In this document: positions 21,655-31,699 of the stretch, piece after piece
Layout of the letters: every line of letters starts with the position of its first letter
Numbering within the stretch: the first letter of the stretch is position 1
Assembly (NCBI GenBank): GCA_012845835.1
Contig: JABAKD010000002.1
Location: 4,914,001-4,978,000 of the forward strand
Reading direction: 5' to 3'
Length of the DNA: 64,000 bases
From: Undaria pinnatifida
Taxonomy: Eukaryota; Sar; Phaeophyceae; Laminariales; Alariaceae
Position numbers and translations under genes: made by a program
Notes under the pieces: generated by a model
The model's database searches: none
What the model saw: only the letters and a program-made list of their open reading frames with translations
Told to the model about the DNA's origin: nothing

Positions 21655-21694
21655 AAATATGCACTTGGGCCAAAATGTGCCCAAGTGCATATTT
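21655..21694. other. Perfect 16-bp inverted repeat (hairpin)
   Basis: AAATATGCACTTGGGC and its exact reverse complement are separated by an 8-nt loop (CAAAATGT). No poly-T follows on either strand at the expected distance, and the surroundings contain no identified gene. Confidence 0.9.
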
Positions 21695-21759
21695 TGGGAA
21701 AATCCACATCTCACCGTGGTCTGCCGTGGTCGTTAGGTCGATAAAATAGACCTATTTTT

Positions 21760-22830
21760 TAGACATTTAAAACACGATAGGGCTTAATTTGGTTTAGAGC
21801 CTAAAATATAGGCATATCGTCAGGCTTAAATACGTCTACTACACACACGGTGGAACTTTAGTCCTCGCACGTACATCGGGGTGGCATCAAAACGTATTTG
21901 CGAGAGAATTTTCCCGCACTGCTAGACGCGGGCGCGGTGTATATGTACCCGCTGCAACGACGTGAACTATGTCATTACTGTGAGTTCTCCCTCACAATTG
22001 ACACGGTGGTTACCATACAGCAGTAGCGAAACCTGTATAAAGAGATATAAAGTAGCAACACAACTCAAGCAAAAGTAACGATGTGCACACAACAGACCAT
22101 ATCGGCAACAAACATCGGTAAAAACTGTTTAACTGTTTAAGCGCGCGGGGAAAAATACTGGACACAGAAAACAAACAACAAATTGACACCAATGATTCCT
22201 CTAACAGCAGCGACAGCAGTACAAACGTAGAATTAATTGCTGCCACGCAGTTATACGGAGTGGACTTTCGAATAACTTATCACACCGAGCCTCAGCAATA
22301 TCCCAACCCTCCTCCTCCAAATGTCTGTGATATCTTATATTATCCACATTCTTTCCACTACGCATCCCTCCGATATACACCTTCTGCATAAATACTTCAT
22401 CATCAGTTGTAGTCATTCGACTTGCGTCGCCCCCGGGAGGCACGTGTCCACCTCCCGAAGGGGAACCTTGTAATATGTACCAGGGTACCAGGTATGATAT
22501 AGATATAGCTCAGCCCAGAGCGCGAGAAAAAAATATGCCAGGCATGATAGGTCTTATCGCCTGTCTGCTAGTAATAATAGAAATTAGAGGGGGCAGCACT
22601 TGGAATACTATGCTGCGCGCGTGCCGTACAGACATCTCCTGCGTCACAGATTGGGCGCATTCCATACACCAGATATCTCACCAGCCTGGGTTGCTTCGTG
22701 TGGACTGCTTGTGGACGGCAAGGCGATGATCAGTCTTCTATTGTTTCCAACAATATTTAGACTTTTGCCCCTATTGAAACGAAAACGTTGCTGTCGGTGT
22801 AAGATACTGTGCTGTGTGGCACCTGGTAAA
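21760..22830. other. No recognisable feature
   Basis: No repeats shared with the rest of the window except a TACCAGGTA site at 22486, which is preceded at 22477 by a partial TACCAGGG duplicate. Short ORFs lack motifs. Confidence 0.35.
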
Positions 22831-22842
22831 AAAATATAGTTT

Positions 22843-23064
22843 CCGCGCACAGACTGACATCACCCTGTTGACCCTGATAGCTACACTCTGTAGTTCCAAG
22901 GGGAGTCGCCGACCTATATCCGGGACGCACAATCCGTAATACACGCGATCGGAGTATCACACACACAGCTTGCAAATATGAGTTTCGACAAAATCATCCA
23001 ATTGAAATCTTCGATGAAATCTTCGATCTCACAGCTGGAGTGTATTCTTATTATTGTTATATAA
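22843..23064 (+). repeat. Mini-ORF repeat family, copy at 22.9 kb (type A)
   Basis: TTTCCGCGCACAGACTGAC starts the copy; CCTGATAGCTACACT, GGGGAGTCGCCGACC and CGATCGGAGTATCACACAC follow. The ATG at 22978 begins MSFDKI as elsewhere, but a duplicated segment (GAAATCTTCGATGAAATC) shifts the frame, giving a 28-residue ORF ending at 23064. Confidence 0.8.
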
Positions 23065-23382
23065 CACGGCACAACAATTAGATAGAGATTACCCCCCAGG
23101 ACAGGCCATATTTCAGTGATCTTTGGCATAGTCTATATCTTCATGTGTCCGGTCGTTAGATATCATACTGCAAAATTTTCCCATGCTAACCCCAACTAGT
23201 TGCCCCATATCATGATGTCAAACTAACTAGTCATCCCAGAGGTACCCCAAGTACTTGTCGTACTACTGTAGTTGGTTCCATAAGAATGAAGTATAGAAGG
23301 CTCTCGTGCTGCAGTTCGGGCGCGTCCTCTACCTCGACTGCCTGGGCTGCTTCGCGCGGACCGACGGTGCTTGCGTTTTTTT

Positions 23383-23670
23383 GTTTTGTTTTGAATATCT
23401 ACATAATTTTCGTAATCGTTTTTTCCCTCTAGCTACTGTGTGGATTCTGAACCGCAGACACTTGTCGTCGATTTTTCATCGAGTGTTTGTTGCCAACTCA
23501 CGCTCTCGCGCTTTCCGCAAGTCATTTTTTGCGCAAGGAAACGTCCCTACGAATTTAGATATCTATCGTATGAGTATGAACTCGGGGGGGCTCGAACTCA
23601 CGGACCTGACCCATGTACCAGGCTCGAGGATAACCGGATACGCCACCGGGGCGACCGGCGACCGGTACGC
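23383..23670 (-). mobile_element. tRNA-derived SINE, diverged copy
   Basis: On the - strand, the head GACCGGTCGCC-like region with GCCCCGGTGGCGTATCCGG is followed by a B-box-like GAGTTCGAGCCCC (present on + as GGGGGCTCGAACTC at 23586). The body then has GCGGAAAGCGCGAGAGCGTG and GATGAAAAATCGACGA. The tail region is T-rich on +. The head and body match the SINE at 39331-39646; the last third differs. Confidence 0.75.
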
Positions 23671-24167
23671 ACCACGTTGGGACAGGGTTTCAGTGGTATT
23701 TCGTATCTCGTATTTGATCTTATATATTACCTGGTATACTTTACTACGGTATGTAGTTGCTACGATATAAGAGACGGTTCGATGAGCCGAAATGTTTCTC
23801 TGGTATCCGGTATTATTCTGGTATTATTATCTTTTTTCGGTTTAAGAGAATTTTCTATAATAAATTCTACAGGGCCATTTAGACCGGTGCTGCTTCGATA
23901 ATCGATGTCAAAGCTCATCGAGTACATTGAGAAGTATGTCGACTTTACGCTGCGGATATATGCCTGTGGATCCTGTGCACTTGGTGCACCGTTCGATCTA
24001 TTTTATTAGCATGTACCCACCGAAAACTAAAACAACCGTGTGCTCACGTTTGCTTCGCTCTGTGCATACCTGTACCCCCCCCCTCCCCCGCCGCGAAAAC
24101 CAGTCTTCCAAACGTGTTGCAGGTTGGACGAAATAATAGTGGCTGATGCATACATTATGGGGACATT

Positions 24168-24372
24168 TATTGTGCACAAATTGACTCGCGGAAAACGCGA
24201 GAGCGTGAGTTGTCAAAACACTCGATGAAAAATCGACGAGCAGTGGGATTGCTGGACCCTATGCGCGATAAAAATTGAAGGCAAGAACCGGGGGGAAAAA
24301 GCGACGACACCTGTGACCACGGCTTGTCCAAAAGAGAAACTGGAAAGTAGAGGTGTGACAAAAAAATGAAAT
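24168..24372 (+). mobile_element. SINE body fragment without the tRNA head
   Basis: CAAATTGACTCGCGGAAAAC, GAGCAGTGGGATTGCTG, CCCTATGCGCGATAAAAATT, GGCAAGAACCGGGG and CACCTGTGACCACGGCTTG match 39446-39600. It ends ACAAAAAAATGAAA, a short A-rich tail. The 5' truncation removes the promoter-like boxes. Confidence 0.8.
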
Positions 24373-24749
24373 ATCATGTACAGCAGCAGTACCCTTCCTC
24401 GTTATAACTAAAGAAAGAAAAACACGCGCCACAAATCAGCAGCAAATAGAAGTGCAGAAAACTGCGCGCAACAGAAGTGCAGAAAACTTTGCGCTCCTCC
24501 TCCCGCTCCCCATCGATGTTCACCCAGAAGCACCCTCTCCTGCCTCCTTTTCACCTCCGAAAAAGTCTGTAAAATATACACGTTTGCTTTGCTTCTCTCG
24601 ACCCGTGATTGCCCATCCCAGCGAGCGTATTGTAGTCCTTCGAAGATGGTAGAAAATGTCGGGCGCGTGCCGTCTGTAGGCGTGTGCGTGTTTTGTGTTT
24701 GTGCGGCATTACTTTTCTGAGAGCTGGGTATAAGAGAAAACACCGGGAA

Positions 24750-24862
24750 TATCGTAAGACAAACAGTATATTACAAGTACCAACAACGCAGCTTGCAATG
24801 ATGAGTATGGACCCGAAATTTGTCGAACTCACGGCTGACGTCCTAATTTCTTTTTTATAAAA
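24750..24862 (+). repeat. Mini-ORF repeat family, copy at 24.8 kb (type B)
   Basis: AGTATATTACAAGTACCAAC, AACGCAGCTTGC and then an ORF at 24798-24860 (MMSMDPKFVELTADVLISFL). It ends just before the flank of the TIR element at 24910. Confidence 0.75.
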
Positions 24863-25117
24863 TTGTCCCTCTTAGTGGACTTTTTTGTGACAGCTTACAC
24901 CCGAACCTTGGCTCGACCCCCATGGTCTTACCTGCCTACCCATAGTACAGGCCAATCAGAATGCTCCATTTAGGCCTTTTATTTTTTTTCTACACACTCC
25001 CTCCCCATAGTACACCATAGTACAGGCCAATCAGCGAGCGACACGGGGGTTGTGCGCGGCGCAACTCTGGTAGTACAAGTAGTAGTGCTGCTGTAGTACT
25101 GCTGTGTTCGTGCGCCC

Positions 25118-25444
25118 ATGGATGTGCAAGGCGCTGCAGTCGCGCCGGCAGAGCCCTGGCTGCCGTCACCGCCAGATGGCTTTTCGTTTCTTGCGCAGAT
25201 TATTGCGGAGGTGGGAGGAGTCAGCAGTCCATCACAAGCTGCCGGAGCTGCTGGTGCTGATGTTAGCGCTGTGTCAGGCGCTTCTTCGGCGGCGGGTGCT
25301 AAGCGGCGGAACCAGCACTGCCGTACGTGCGGGCACAAGATGCGAGTCGGAGCCTTCAAACGTCACCACAACCAGTTCTTGTCATCTCCAGGTCCCATTT
25401 GCACTGTTCCACGGACAATGGGTGTGCTGGATGTCGACGAGTAG
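25118..25444 (+). CDS. Short ORF with CxxC...H...C motif in the TIR element, C-terminus replaced
   Basis: 108 codons from ATG (MDVQGAAVAPAEPW). The N-terminal 60 residues are Ala/Ser/Gly/Val-rich. A basic stretch, KRRNQHCRTCGHKMRVGAF, and H83/H84 with C95 (GPICTVP) then give a CxxC-x(11-12)-H-x(10-11)-C pattern that could bind zinc. Residues 98-108 (ending TMGVLDVDE) come from an inserted LINE 3' tail at 25412. Copy 2 instead continues ESRCRVKVNPIATRP and beyond. After the insertion, copy 1 DNA still holds that original continuation in another frame. Its role in the element is unknown; a DNA-binding accessory domain is a guess. Confidence 0.55.
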   Translation: MDVQGAAVAPAEPWLPSPPDGFSFLAQIIAEVGGVSSPSQAAGAAGADVSAVSGASSAAGAKRRNQHCRTCGHKMRVGAFKRHHNQFLSSPGPICTVPRTMGVLDVDE

Positions 25445-25482
25445 AAAAACGGTTTAATGTGAAGAACACACACACACACACA
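25412..25482 (+). mobile_element. 71-bp LINE 3' tail insertion
   Basis: CGGACAATGGGTGTGCTGG, GTTTAATGTGAAGAACACA and (CA)n are absent at the equivalent point of copy 2 (55855/55856), where CCA joins GAGAGTCG directly. It is the most 5'-truncated LINE copy in the window, and the only copy besides 47.5 kb on the + strand. Confidence 0.9.
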
Positions 25483-25716
25483 GAGAGTCGACGCCGCGTC
25501 AAAGTCAACCCGATTGCCACGATGCCCATCCGGATGTTCGGTAGCGAGTGTCACTGCGTCGGGGATGATGCTTACCCGGGGGGGTGCAGCTCGAAGCAGG
25601 TGGACCATAAATCTACGCCAATGAAAGGGTTCGCGTTTGTTAGCGAAAGCACGTACCTCGAGGGCATGGTTGTCTCGGGCAGCTCATTATCGTGCCCACA
25701 GGGTAGGCGCGTTGTG

Positions 25717-26251
25717 TGTGTGTGTGTGTGTTCTTCACATTAAACCGTTCTTCTACTCGTCGACATCCAGCACACCCAGTGTCCGTACTGATTCTTCACC
25801 CTAGAAAGATCAGCTCTGTGGTCACAAGCCACGACACAGAGATAATGCATCGTAATGCATTCGACAACGCAATGTCATGCCCTAGTACTGGGTACGACAG
25901 GCACAACATACATACGTCAGCAACAGAAATACATTGGAAGAGAGAAATACGAAATAAACAAAAACAAAAACAAAAACAAAAAACAAAAAACAAAAACAAA
26001 AACAAAAACAAAAACAAAAAAACAAAAAAACAAAAAACAAAATAAGAAAACAAATAAAAACAAAGATAAAAATATAACAAAAAAATGAAACAAACAAAAT
26101 GAAGGGGAAATCGAAGAAACAACCCAACCGCAAAGGAGAGCCAAAGCTCGGAAAAGAAACATAATAAAATGAAATAAAATAAAGTAAAGTAAAACCAAAA
26201 TAAGATAATCCGAACACGAGCCAAAAACCTGGACACGCAAGGAGGGAACAG
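25717..26251 (-). mobile_element. 5'-truncated LINE insertion (3' UTR only), 535 bp
   Basis: It is flanked by a 5-bp target duplication, TTGTG (25712-25716 and 26252-26256); copy 2 has a single GCGCGTTGTGCAGG at about 56080. The - strand ends TGTGAAGAACACACA with (CA)n. It contains a variable (CAAAAA)n tract at 25966-26040. It is nearly identical to 10.8-11.25 kb. Confidence 0.95.
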
Positions 26252-26272
26252 TTGTGCAGGCATGCGTTTATG

Positions 26273-26720
26273 TGTGTGTGTGTTCTTCACATTAAACCGT
26301 TCTTCTACTCGTCGACATCCAGCACACCCAGTGTCCGTACTGATTCTTCACCCTAGAAAGATCAGCTCTCTCTGTGGTCACAAGCTACGACACAGAGATA
26401 ATGCATCGTAATGCATTCGACAACGCAATGTCATGCCCTAGTACTGGGTACGACAGGCACAACATACATACGTCAGCAACAGAAATACATTGGAAGAGAG
26501 AATGCGAAATAAACAAAAACAAAAACAAAAACAAAATAATAATAAGAAAACAAATAAAAACAAAGATAAAAATAAAACAAAATGAAACACACAAAATGAA
26601 GGGGAAATCGAAGAAACAACCCAACCGGAAAGGAGAGCCAAAGCTCGGAAAAGAAACATAATAAAATAAAATAAAATGAAATAAAGTAAAGTAAAACCAA
26701 AATAAGATAATCCGAACACG
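26273..26720 (-). mobile_element. 5'-truncated LINE insertion (3' UTR only), 448 bp
   Basis: ATG flanks both sides (26270-26272, 26721-26723). Copy 2 reads GCGTTTTATGGATGTAGC without it. It lacks the outermost 30 bp present in the 25.7 kb insertion, so the truncation points differ and these are separate insertions. The adenine-rich tract is shorter than in its neighbour. Confidence 0.93.
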
Positions 26721-27439
26721 ATGGATGTAGCTTGAGGGAGCATGTAGTGGCGTAATCTCGGTTGTACTCGGGGCTCTACTTTTGTATTCTTCAAAGAACA
26801 GATACATTGACACAGATTATATTTTCGTTCGGTCTTGGCTCTCCTCTTGGCCACTGTGTTCCACGTCGATCGTTCTACGTGGCATCCTATGGGGTAGACG
26901 ACATCAAGCGCTTCAATCCGATACCCTGTTTGCCGACGTACTCCCATTTGATCAGAAGTTATGCAACATTTACTGCCTGTAGTTGTGATCTTTTACACGT
27001 GCCGTTGACAAAAAAATCCGGCCAAAACAATAAATTCGCGCTTCGCGCGAAAATAAATTAACTATCGGGCCAGGTAAGACCATGGGGGTCGAGCCGAACT
27101 TTCTGATATATCGATTCTCTTATATCGTAACCACCAGTACAGTGTGTTGCATAAACAGCTACGGGAATCCTACACTTATTCCAAGTAGCATCAGTACAGA
27201 CGGCCCTTGCGTTGCAATTCGAGCGCACCTCCTACTGCTATTGCATGCTAATTCGACAGCTTGGGCTGCTTCGTGTGGACGGACGGTGCCGATGAAGTTT
27301 TTTTTTATATACGTTATTCTGACCGCTTTTCGCTCTGAACCGCAACAAGCGCAACTAACTGGCAAAGGTTTCTTTCGGTAATATATTGTATGTATAACGA
27401 GGTACAGCAGTATAGACACATATATAAATACATTATGTT

Positions 27440-27545
27440 TTTTTGCACACACTTTCCAGCTTCTGGACAAGCCGTGGTCACAGGAATCGTCCTCTCTCCC
27501 TGCCGGTTGTTGCCCTTAATTTTATCACGCATAGCGCTCAGCAAT
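27440..27545 (-). mobile_element. SINE 3' body fragment
   Basis: TTTCCAGCTTCTGGACAAGC, CGTGGTCACAGG, GCCCTTAATTTTATC are the complement of the SINE body at 39.53-39.61 kb. The tail would lie at the left edge. Confidence 0.7.
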
Positions 27546-27554
27546 CCCATTACT

Positions 27555-27690
27555 GCTCTGTGTGTTGTCTTCACATTAGCCCGTTCTGTATACAGTACCC
27601 AACGACATCAGTACACCCAGAGTCCGCTCTGATTCTTCGTCCTAGTGAGATATGAATTATGTGGTCCAGACTGTGAAACAGAGTAAACCA
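27555..27690 (-). mobile_element. Diverged LINE 3' UTR fragment
   Basis: TGTGTTGTCTTCACATTAGC, ACATCAGTACACCCAGAGTC and GATTCTTCGTCCTAG parallel the 25.73-25.80 kb copy on the same strand. Confidence 0.75.
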
Positions 27691-27764
27691 AACAGTCGCA
27701 ATTCATCAAGCACGGTAAAGCAGGTGAAGTGCCAGCGTATCGGGTACGAAAATCAAAATGGAAC

Positions 27765-27913
27765 CCCTCCCATGAACAACTCACCCATATAGTATACTGG
27801 TATTACAAGTATCAAAAACGCAGCTTGCAAAGATGAGTAATGACCTGAAATTCGTCGTACTCACGGCTGACGTCGTTGATTTTTTTTTCTTTAAACAAGC
27901 CAGACCAAAATAA
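27765..27913 (+). repeat. Mini-ORF repeat family, copy at 27.8 kb (type B)
   Basis: CCCCTCCCATGAACAACTC, ATTACAAGTATCAAAAACGC, then ATG at 27833. The ORF 27833-27913 begins MSNDLKFVVLTADVVDFF. The following DNA is A-rich (AAAAACAAAATT). Confidence 0.75.
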
Positions 27914-28069
27914 CAGAGAAAACAGGGGCAAAAACAAAATTAAAAATGAAACAAAACAAAACAAAACAAACGGCAGACAAGAACGTGATGCAACGAGATC
28001 GGAAAGGAAATGAAAGGCTGCCAGAGGAACAACATAAGTGCTGAAGAGGAACATATATCTGTTGTTTGT

Positions 28070-29180
28070 CTGACAGTATTGTGTTTTTTTGCGACACGTC
28101 GTGGGACATGCCATGGCTCGTCATGGGTTCCCATGGCATGTGCCATCGCATGCCGCGGCATGTCGCGGCATGTCGAAGCATCCCGTGGGACATGCCGTGA
28201 AATATCATGCTGTATAGCGACACGAAAAGGCATGTGCCACGCGAAGCCGCGACATGCCGCGATATGTCAGGATATCTCGTGACATGCCGCGCCAGTAGTT
28301 GCAGCGTCTGTCATGAAAGGCCGCGCATTGCCGCGAAGGGTCGCGGCATTTCCCATGTATGGTGAAACATCCTGCAGCATATCACGAGATATCGTGACAT
28401 GTATCGTGACATGCCGTGGTATCCCCGTGACATGCCCCGGTATCTCCGCGGGAAATGGCACGAAACTTCCCGTATGGTGTCGCACTGAAAGACCCGTTGT
28501 CGACCTAAATACAGCAGTACGAAGGTCAGCCCAGATACACTACATATCCGGTGACCCCAGGTATGTTTGATCTCAAATATCACGACCTTTCCCGACCTTC
28601 CCCGACCTCCTGTGGAGGAAATAGTATGGGACTCTTCCGTTTGATCACTTGAAAAAGGTTATCCAATGTATTAAAACTAAGCCTGATAACACTCAACCCT
28701 CCTAAAACGGCGGGATAGCAGGTCGACCGGATATACGGGCGGACGTGTCAATATCCAAGCGGTTTCATTTTCTGGGTATACCGGGGAGAGTATTTTTCAA
28801 GTTCGACATGGGGAAGTCGTAAGAGTTTATTGTTGTGGATGGTGGGATTCGAACCCCAGACACCCAAAACAATACTCGTGATGGCCTGTCGACGACGCCA
28901 CTTGTTGAAGGATTAGTGGGATATTAGTCTGTTTGACCACTTGCAAAAGGTGACCAATAGCTCACCCAAACAAAGCCTGATGACACTCTCACGACGCGTC
29001 CCATGTCATGTCACTTTCACGATACGTCTCATGACCTGTCACGGCCTTTTACGACATACCACGACCTTCCACGATCCGTTCCATGTCGTCCCATGCCATT
29101 CCAGTACGGTCTTTCCCATACCATTTCAGCCCGACACCTCAACCACTCACGCATTCGCATGTAAACATTATGCGACATAT
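28070..29180 (+). repeat. About 1.1-kb dispersed repeat, inverted partner at 44.8-45.9 kb
   Basis: The repeat starts near TTTGCGACACGTCGTGGGAC and includes a region packed with CATG/CGCG palindromes (28100-28480). GGTCAGCCCAGATACACTAC, ATGTTTGATCTCAAA and a tRNA-like B box (GGTGGGATTCGAACCCCA, complement strand, 28841-28858) follow. A CCATGTCATG/ACGACCTT-rich tail ends it at 28990-29130. All parts recur in order and inverted at 44.82-45.89 kb. Confidence 0.9.
28841..28912 (-). repeat. tRNA-like T-arm/B-box segment inside the 1.1-kb repeat
   Basis: On the - strand, AGTGGCGTCGTCGACAGGCC is followed at tRNA-like distance by TGGGGTTCGAATCCCACCA. This fits the RNA polymerase III B box (GGTTCGAATCC). 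There is no complete cloverleaf, so it is a tRNA-derived repeat, not a tRNA gene. The other copy (45144-45161, +) has a mutated box (GGTTCAAATTCC). Confidence 0.6.
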
Positions 29181-29219
29181 GTTACAAAATGAAACACAAT
29201 ACTTGTACCTGGTATATAT

Positions 29220-29480
29220 GTTACTACTATTAATAATGATTAGGCGGCACGTCGAATGGTCGTGTGTGGTGGTTTATTTATTTTTTATGTGTTCGGCGCA
29301 CTGCTATGTTATTTTCAAAATAATGTAAGCCATCCACCTCGTACATCTTTATAGAAAGTGCGTACGACGTAGGAATACCTCGCACGCAATTTCTGTCGTT
29401 GGGACAGAATGGGGCATTTCGAAAGGACGTTCGTAGCGTCATCGAAAAGAAAAAAAAATCACCCAGTATAGACAACCTGA
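29220..29480 (-). repeat. Dispersed repeat, inverted partner at 38.27-38.50 kb
   Basis: GGCGGCACGTCGAATGGTCG, TAATGTAAGCCATCCACC, CGTACATCTTTATAGAAAG and GGGGCATTTCGAAAG have exact-order complements at 38.27-38.49 kb. The partner carries a 7-bp gain forming TACCAGGTA (38396); here the site is plain. Confidence 0.85.
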
Positions 29481-29508
29481 AATAGGATCGTTTTCTAATC
29501 GGCAGGGG

Positions 29509-29750
29509 TCGTTCTACGGTAGCCCCCCCAACTTCTCTTGAACGAAATCGTCGGTTTTGAAACCAGCTCCCGGCCGTGTCTCCTGAAATACGATGCCCTT
29601 TGCCACCCCGACGCCATCGTTCGATAGTCCTTCGCAAACAAGAAAATACATGGAGATATTCGTTTCAGAGCATCCTTCCCCGTGTCGAGCAGCCATGAAA
29701 CGTTCGTCAAAGAAAATCGCTGTTTTTGGGGGGGGCTTTGGTAAAATCAG
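29509..29750 (-). mobile_element. MITE-like element (GTTCTACGGTAGC family), copy 1
   Basis: One end is GTTCTACGGTAGCCCCCCC; the other (TTTTGGGGGGGGGCTTTGG) has drifted. The - strand contains the frame FFDERFMAARHGEGC to GFKTDDFVQEKLGGLP, shared with the 34.1 kb copy. About 240 bp long. Confidence 0.7.
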
Positions 29751-29754
29751 CCGC

Positions 29755-31690
29755 AGGCGATTGGTCGCGACTGTTTTCTCAACCATTTTGGCTTATAATT
29801 TTCCGAATTCTTCCCTAAAAGTATTTTTTGCAAATTGTCATTCCAGATCGAAACACTCGCCACCCCCCCGCGCGCGCTAAAGGGCGCGCATCGGGACGGC
29901 AACGCATCGCCAGCGTGGGCTGTGCCCCCCCCCCAAGCTGCTAGCGAAAAACGAGCTGAATCGGTGGCCACCCGCCCAGTATCGAGGCTGTTAAAAACTC
30001 GATACATTTTCGCGAGTCGTACATACTGCAGTGCTTCTGTTGTCATGCCTCCACTAACAAGTAAATGCTGTATATATTCCGAATTACGCGGACAAACCGT
30101 TTGTTGCAAAATACCACTCGAGTTCGAAACACTTGCCCCCCGCCCCTGCGACGACCGCGAGAGATCGCCCCGCGGGTGGACACCGCGCCGCCAGCGTGGG
30201 CTGTGCCTACCCCACGCTGCTAGCAAAAAAATGGGCTGAATCGGCCGCTGTCTGCCGGAACACGAACATATTGAAAACATTGGACATTTACTGAGTCGCC
30301 CACTCGAGTTTTTCTGCTGTGGGTCCTCTATAGTCTATACGTCGAATAACATGAATTCCGAACTCCGCGGACAGACCGCTAGTTGCAGATTATCACTCCA
30401 GATCGAAACACGGCACACTCCCCCGTGATCGCGAGAGAGCGTGCCGCGTGCGGGCACCGCACCACCGGCGTGGGCTGTGCCTACCCCACGCTGCTAACAA
30501 AAGAATGGGCTGAATCGGTGCCGCCTGCCCAGTAACGAATTTGTTCAAGACTCAAGACATTTTTGCGAGTCGTACAAACAGCAGTAGTGCTTCTGTTGTC
30601 ATGCCTCCACTAACAAGTAAATGCTGTATATATTCCGAATTCCGCGGACAAACCGTTTGTTGTAAAATATCACTCGAATTAGAAAGACTTGCCACCCGCC
30701 CGCGATTGCGAGAGCGTGCGCGCGGGCGGGCACCGCCCCACCAGGGTGGGCTTTGCCCACCCCACGCTGCTAGCGAAAAAATGGACTGAACCGGTGGCTG
30801 TCATCCCAGTAACGACTGAAGGCATTTTCGGAAGCCGTACAAACAGCAATAGTGTTTTCGTAATGTTCGTGTTGTCGTGCGTCGATTAACAAGTATATAT
30901 GTTTGATGAATTCCGAAGTCCTGCGTGCAAAACGCTAGTTGCAGATGGTCACTCCAGGTCGAACAATTGCACACTCCCCCGTGATCGCGACAAAGCGCGC
31001 CACGGGCGGGCATCGCACCCCCAGCGTGGGATGTGCCCACCCCACGCTGCTAGCGAAAACGTTGGCTGCGTCGGTGGCTGCATGCCGGAATACGAATGTT
31101 TCAAAGAACTCTAGACATGTACAGAGTCGTAAAAAACGAGTGTTTGTCTCCTGGGGCCTCCAATGATGTGGGATGAATCCCGAATTCCGCGGGCAAACCG
31201 TTCGCTGTAAAATACCACTCGAGTTGGAAACACCTACCACCGTCCCCGCGATCGCAAGAGAGCGCGCCGCGGGCGTCCCCCACGGGCTTTGCTCACCCCA
31301 CGCTGCTAGCGGAAGAACGGGCTGAATCGGCGGCTGTCTGCCGGGATACGAGTCTGTTAAAGAACGCGAGACATATCGCAGAGTCGTAAAAGCGAGAGTA
31401 AAAGCGAGAGTATTTCTTGTGGGGCCTCCAATTATTATGTGTGATGAATCCCGGATTCCGCGGACAAGCCGTTGGTTGCAAAAAACCACTCCAGATGAAA
31501 ACACTACACATTCCCCCGTGATCGCGAGAGAGCGCGCCGCGGGCTGTGCCTACCCCTCGCTGCTAGCGAGAAAATGGGATGAACGTGTGGTTGCCTGCCG
31601 GAATACCAGCCTGTCGAAGAAATCGAGACATTTCGCAGAGTCGTAAAATCGAGGGTTTTGTTGTCGGGCCTCTAATAGGCAAAGAGTAGT
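29755..31690 (+). repeat. Tandem satellite, seven units of about 256-280 bp
   Basis: The landmark GCTGCTAGC (once GCTGCTAAC) is at 29937, 30216, 30490, 30766, 31046, 31302 and 31559, giving spacings of 279, 274, 276, 280, 256 and 257. Each unit also has a TTCCG(A/C)(A/G)TTCCGCGGAC-like block, a CACTCGAGTTCGAAACAC-like block and a GCGAGAG-rich segment before CCCCACGCTGC. The last two units are about 20 bp shorter. The first unit is joined to the MITE at 29.75 kb. ORFs through the array are not conserved between units, so it is probably non-coding. Confidence 0.93.
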
Positions 31691-31699
31691 CCACCGCCG

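Larger units (their letters stand above)
24910..27095 (+). mobile_element. TIR DNA transposon, copy 1 (with three nested LINE insertions)
   Basis: Perfect 25-bp inverted repeats lie at 24910-24934 (starting GGCTCGACCCCCATGG) and 27071-27095. The interior matches copy 2 at 55176-56477 apart from three inserted LINE 3' ends (25412-25482, 25717-26251, 26273-26720). Flanking 7-mers GAACCTT and GAACTTT touch the TIRs and differ by one base, a possible decayed target duplication. No transposase is encoded; at about 1.1 kb without insertions this is a non-autonomous element carrying one short ORF. The superfamily is not assigned. Confidence 0.85.

Noticed and set aside
28841-28912. tRNA gene on the - strand
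   Set aside because: Only the T-arm is convincing; the 5' half does not pair as an acceptor and D-arm, and it lies in a 1.1-kb repeat.
29835-31646. Series of ORFs in the satellite
   Set aside because: Frames are not conserved from unit to unit and end at different places.
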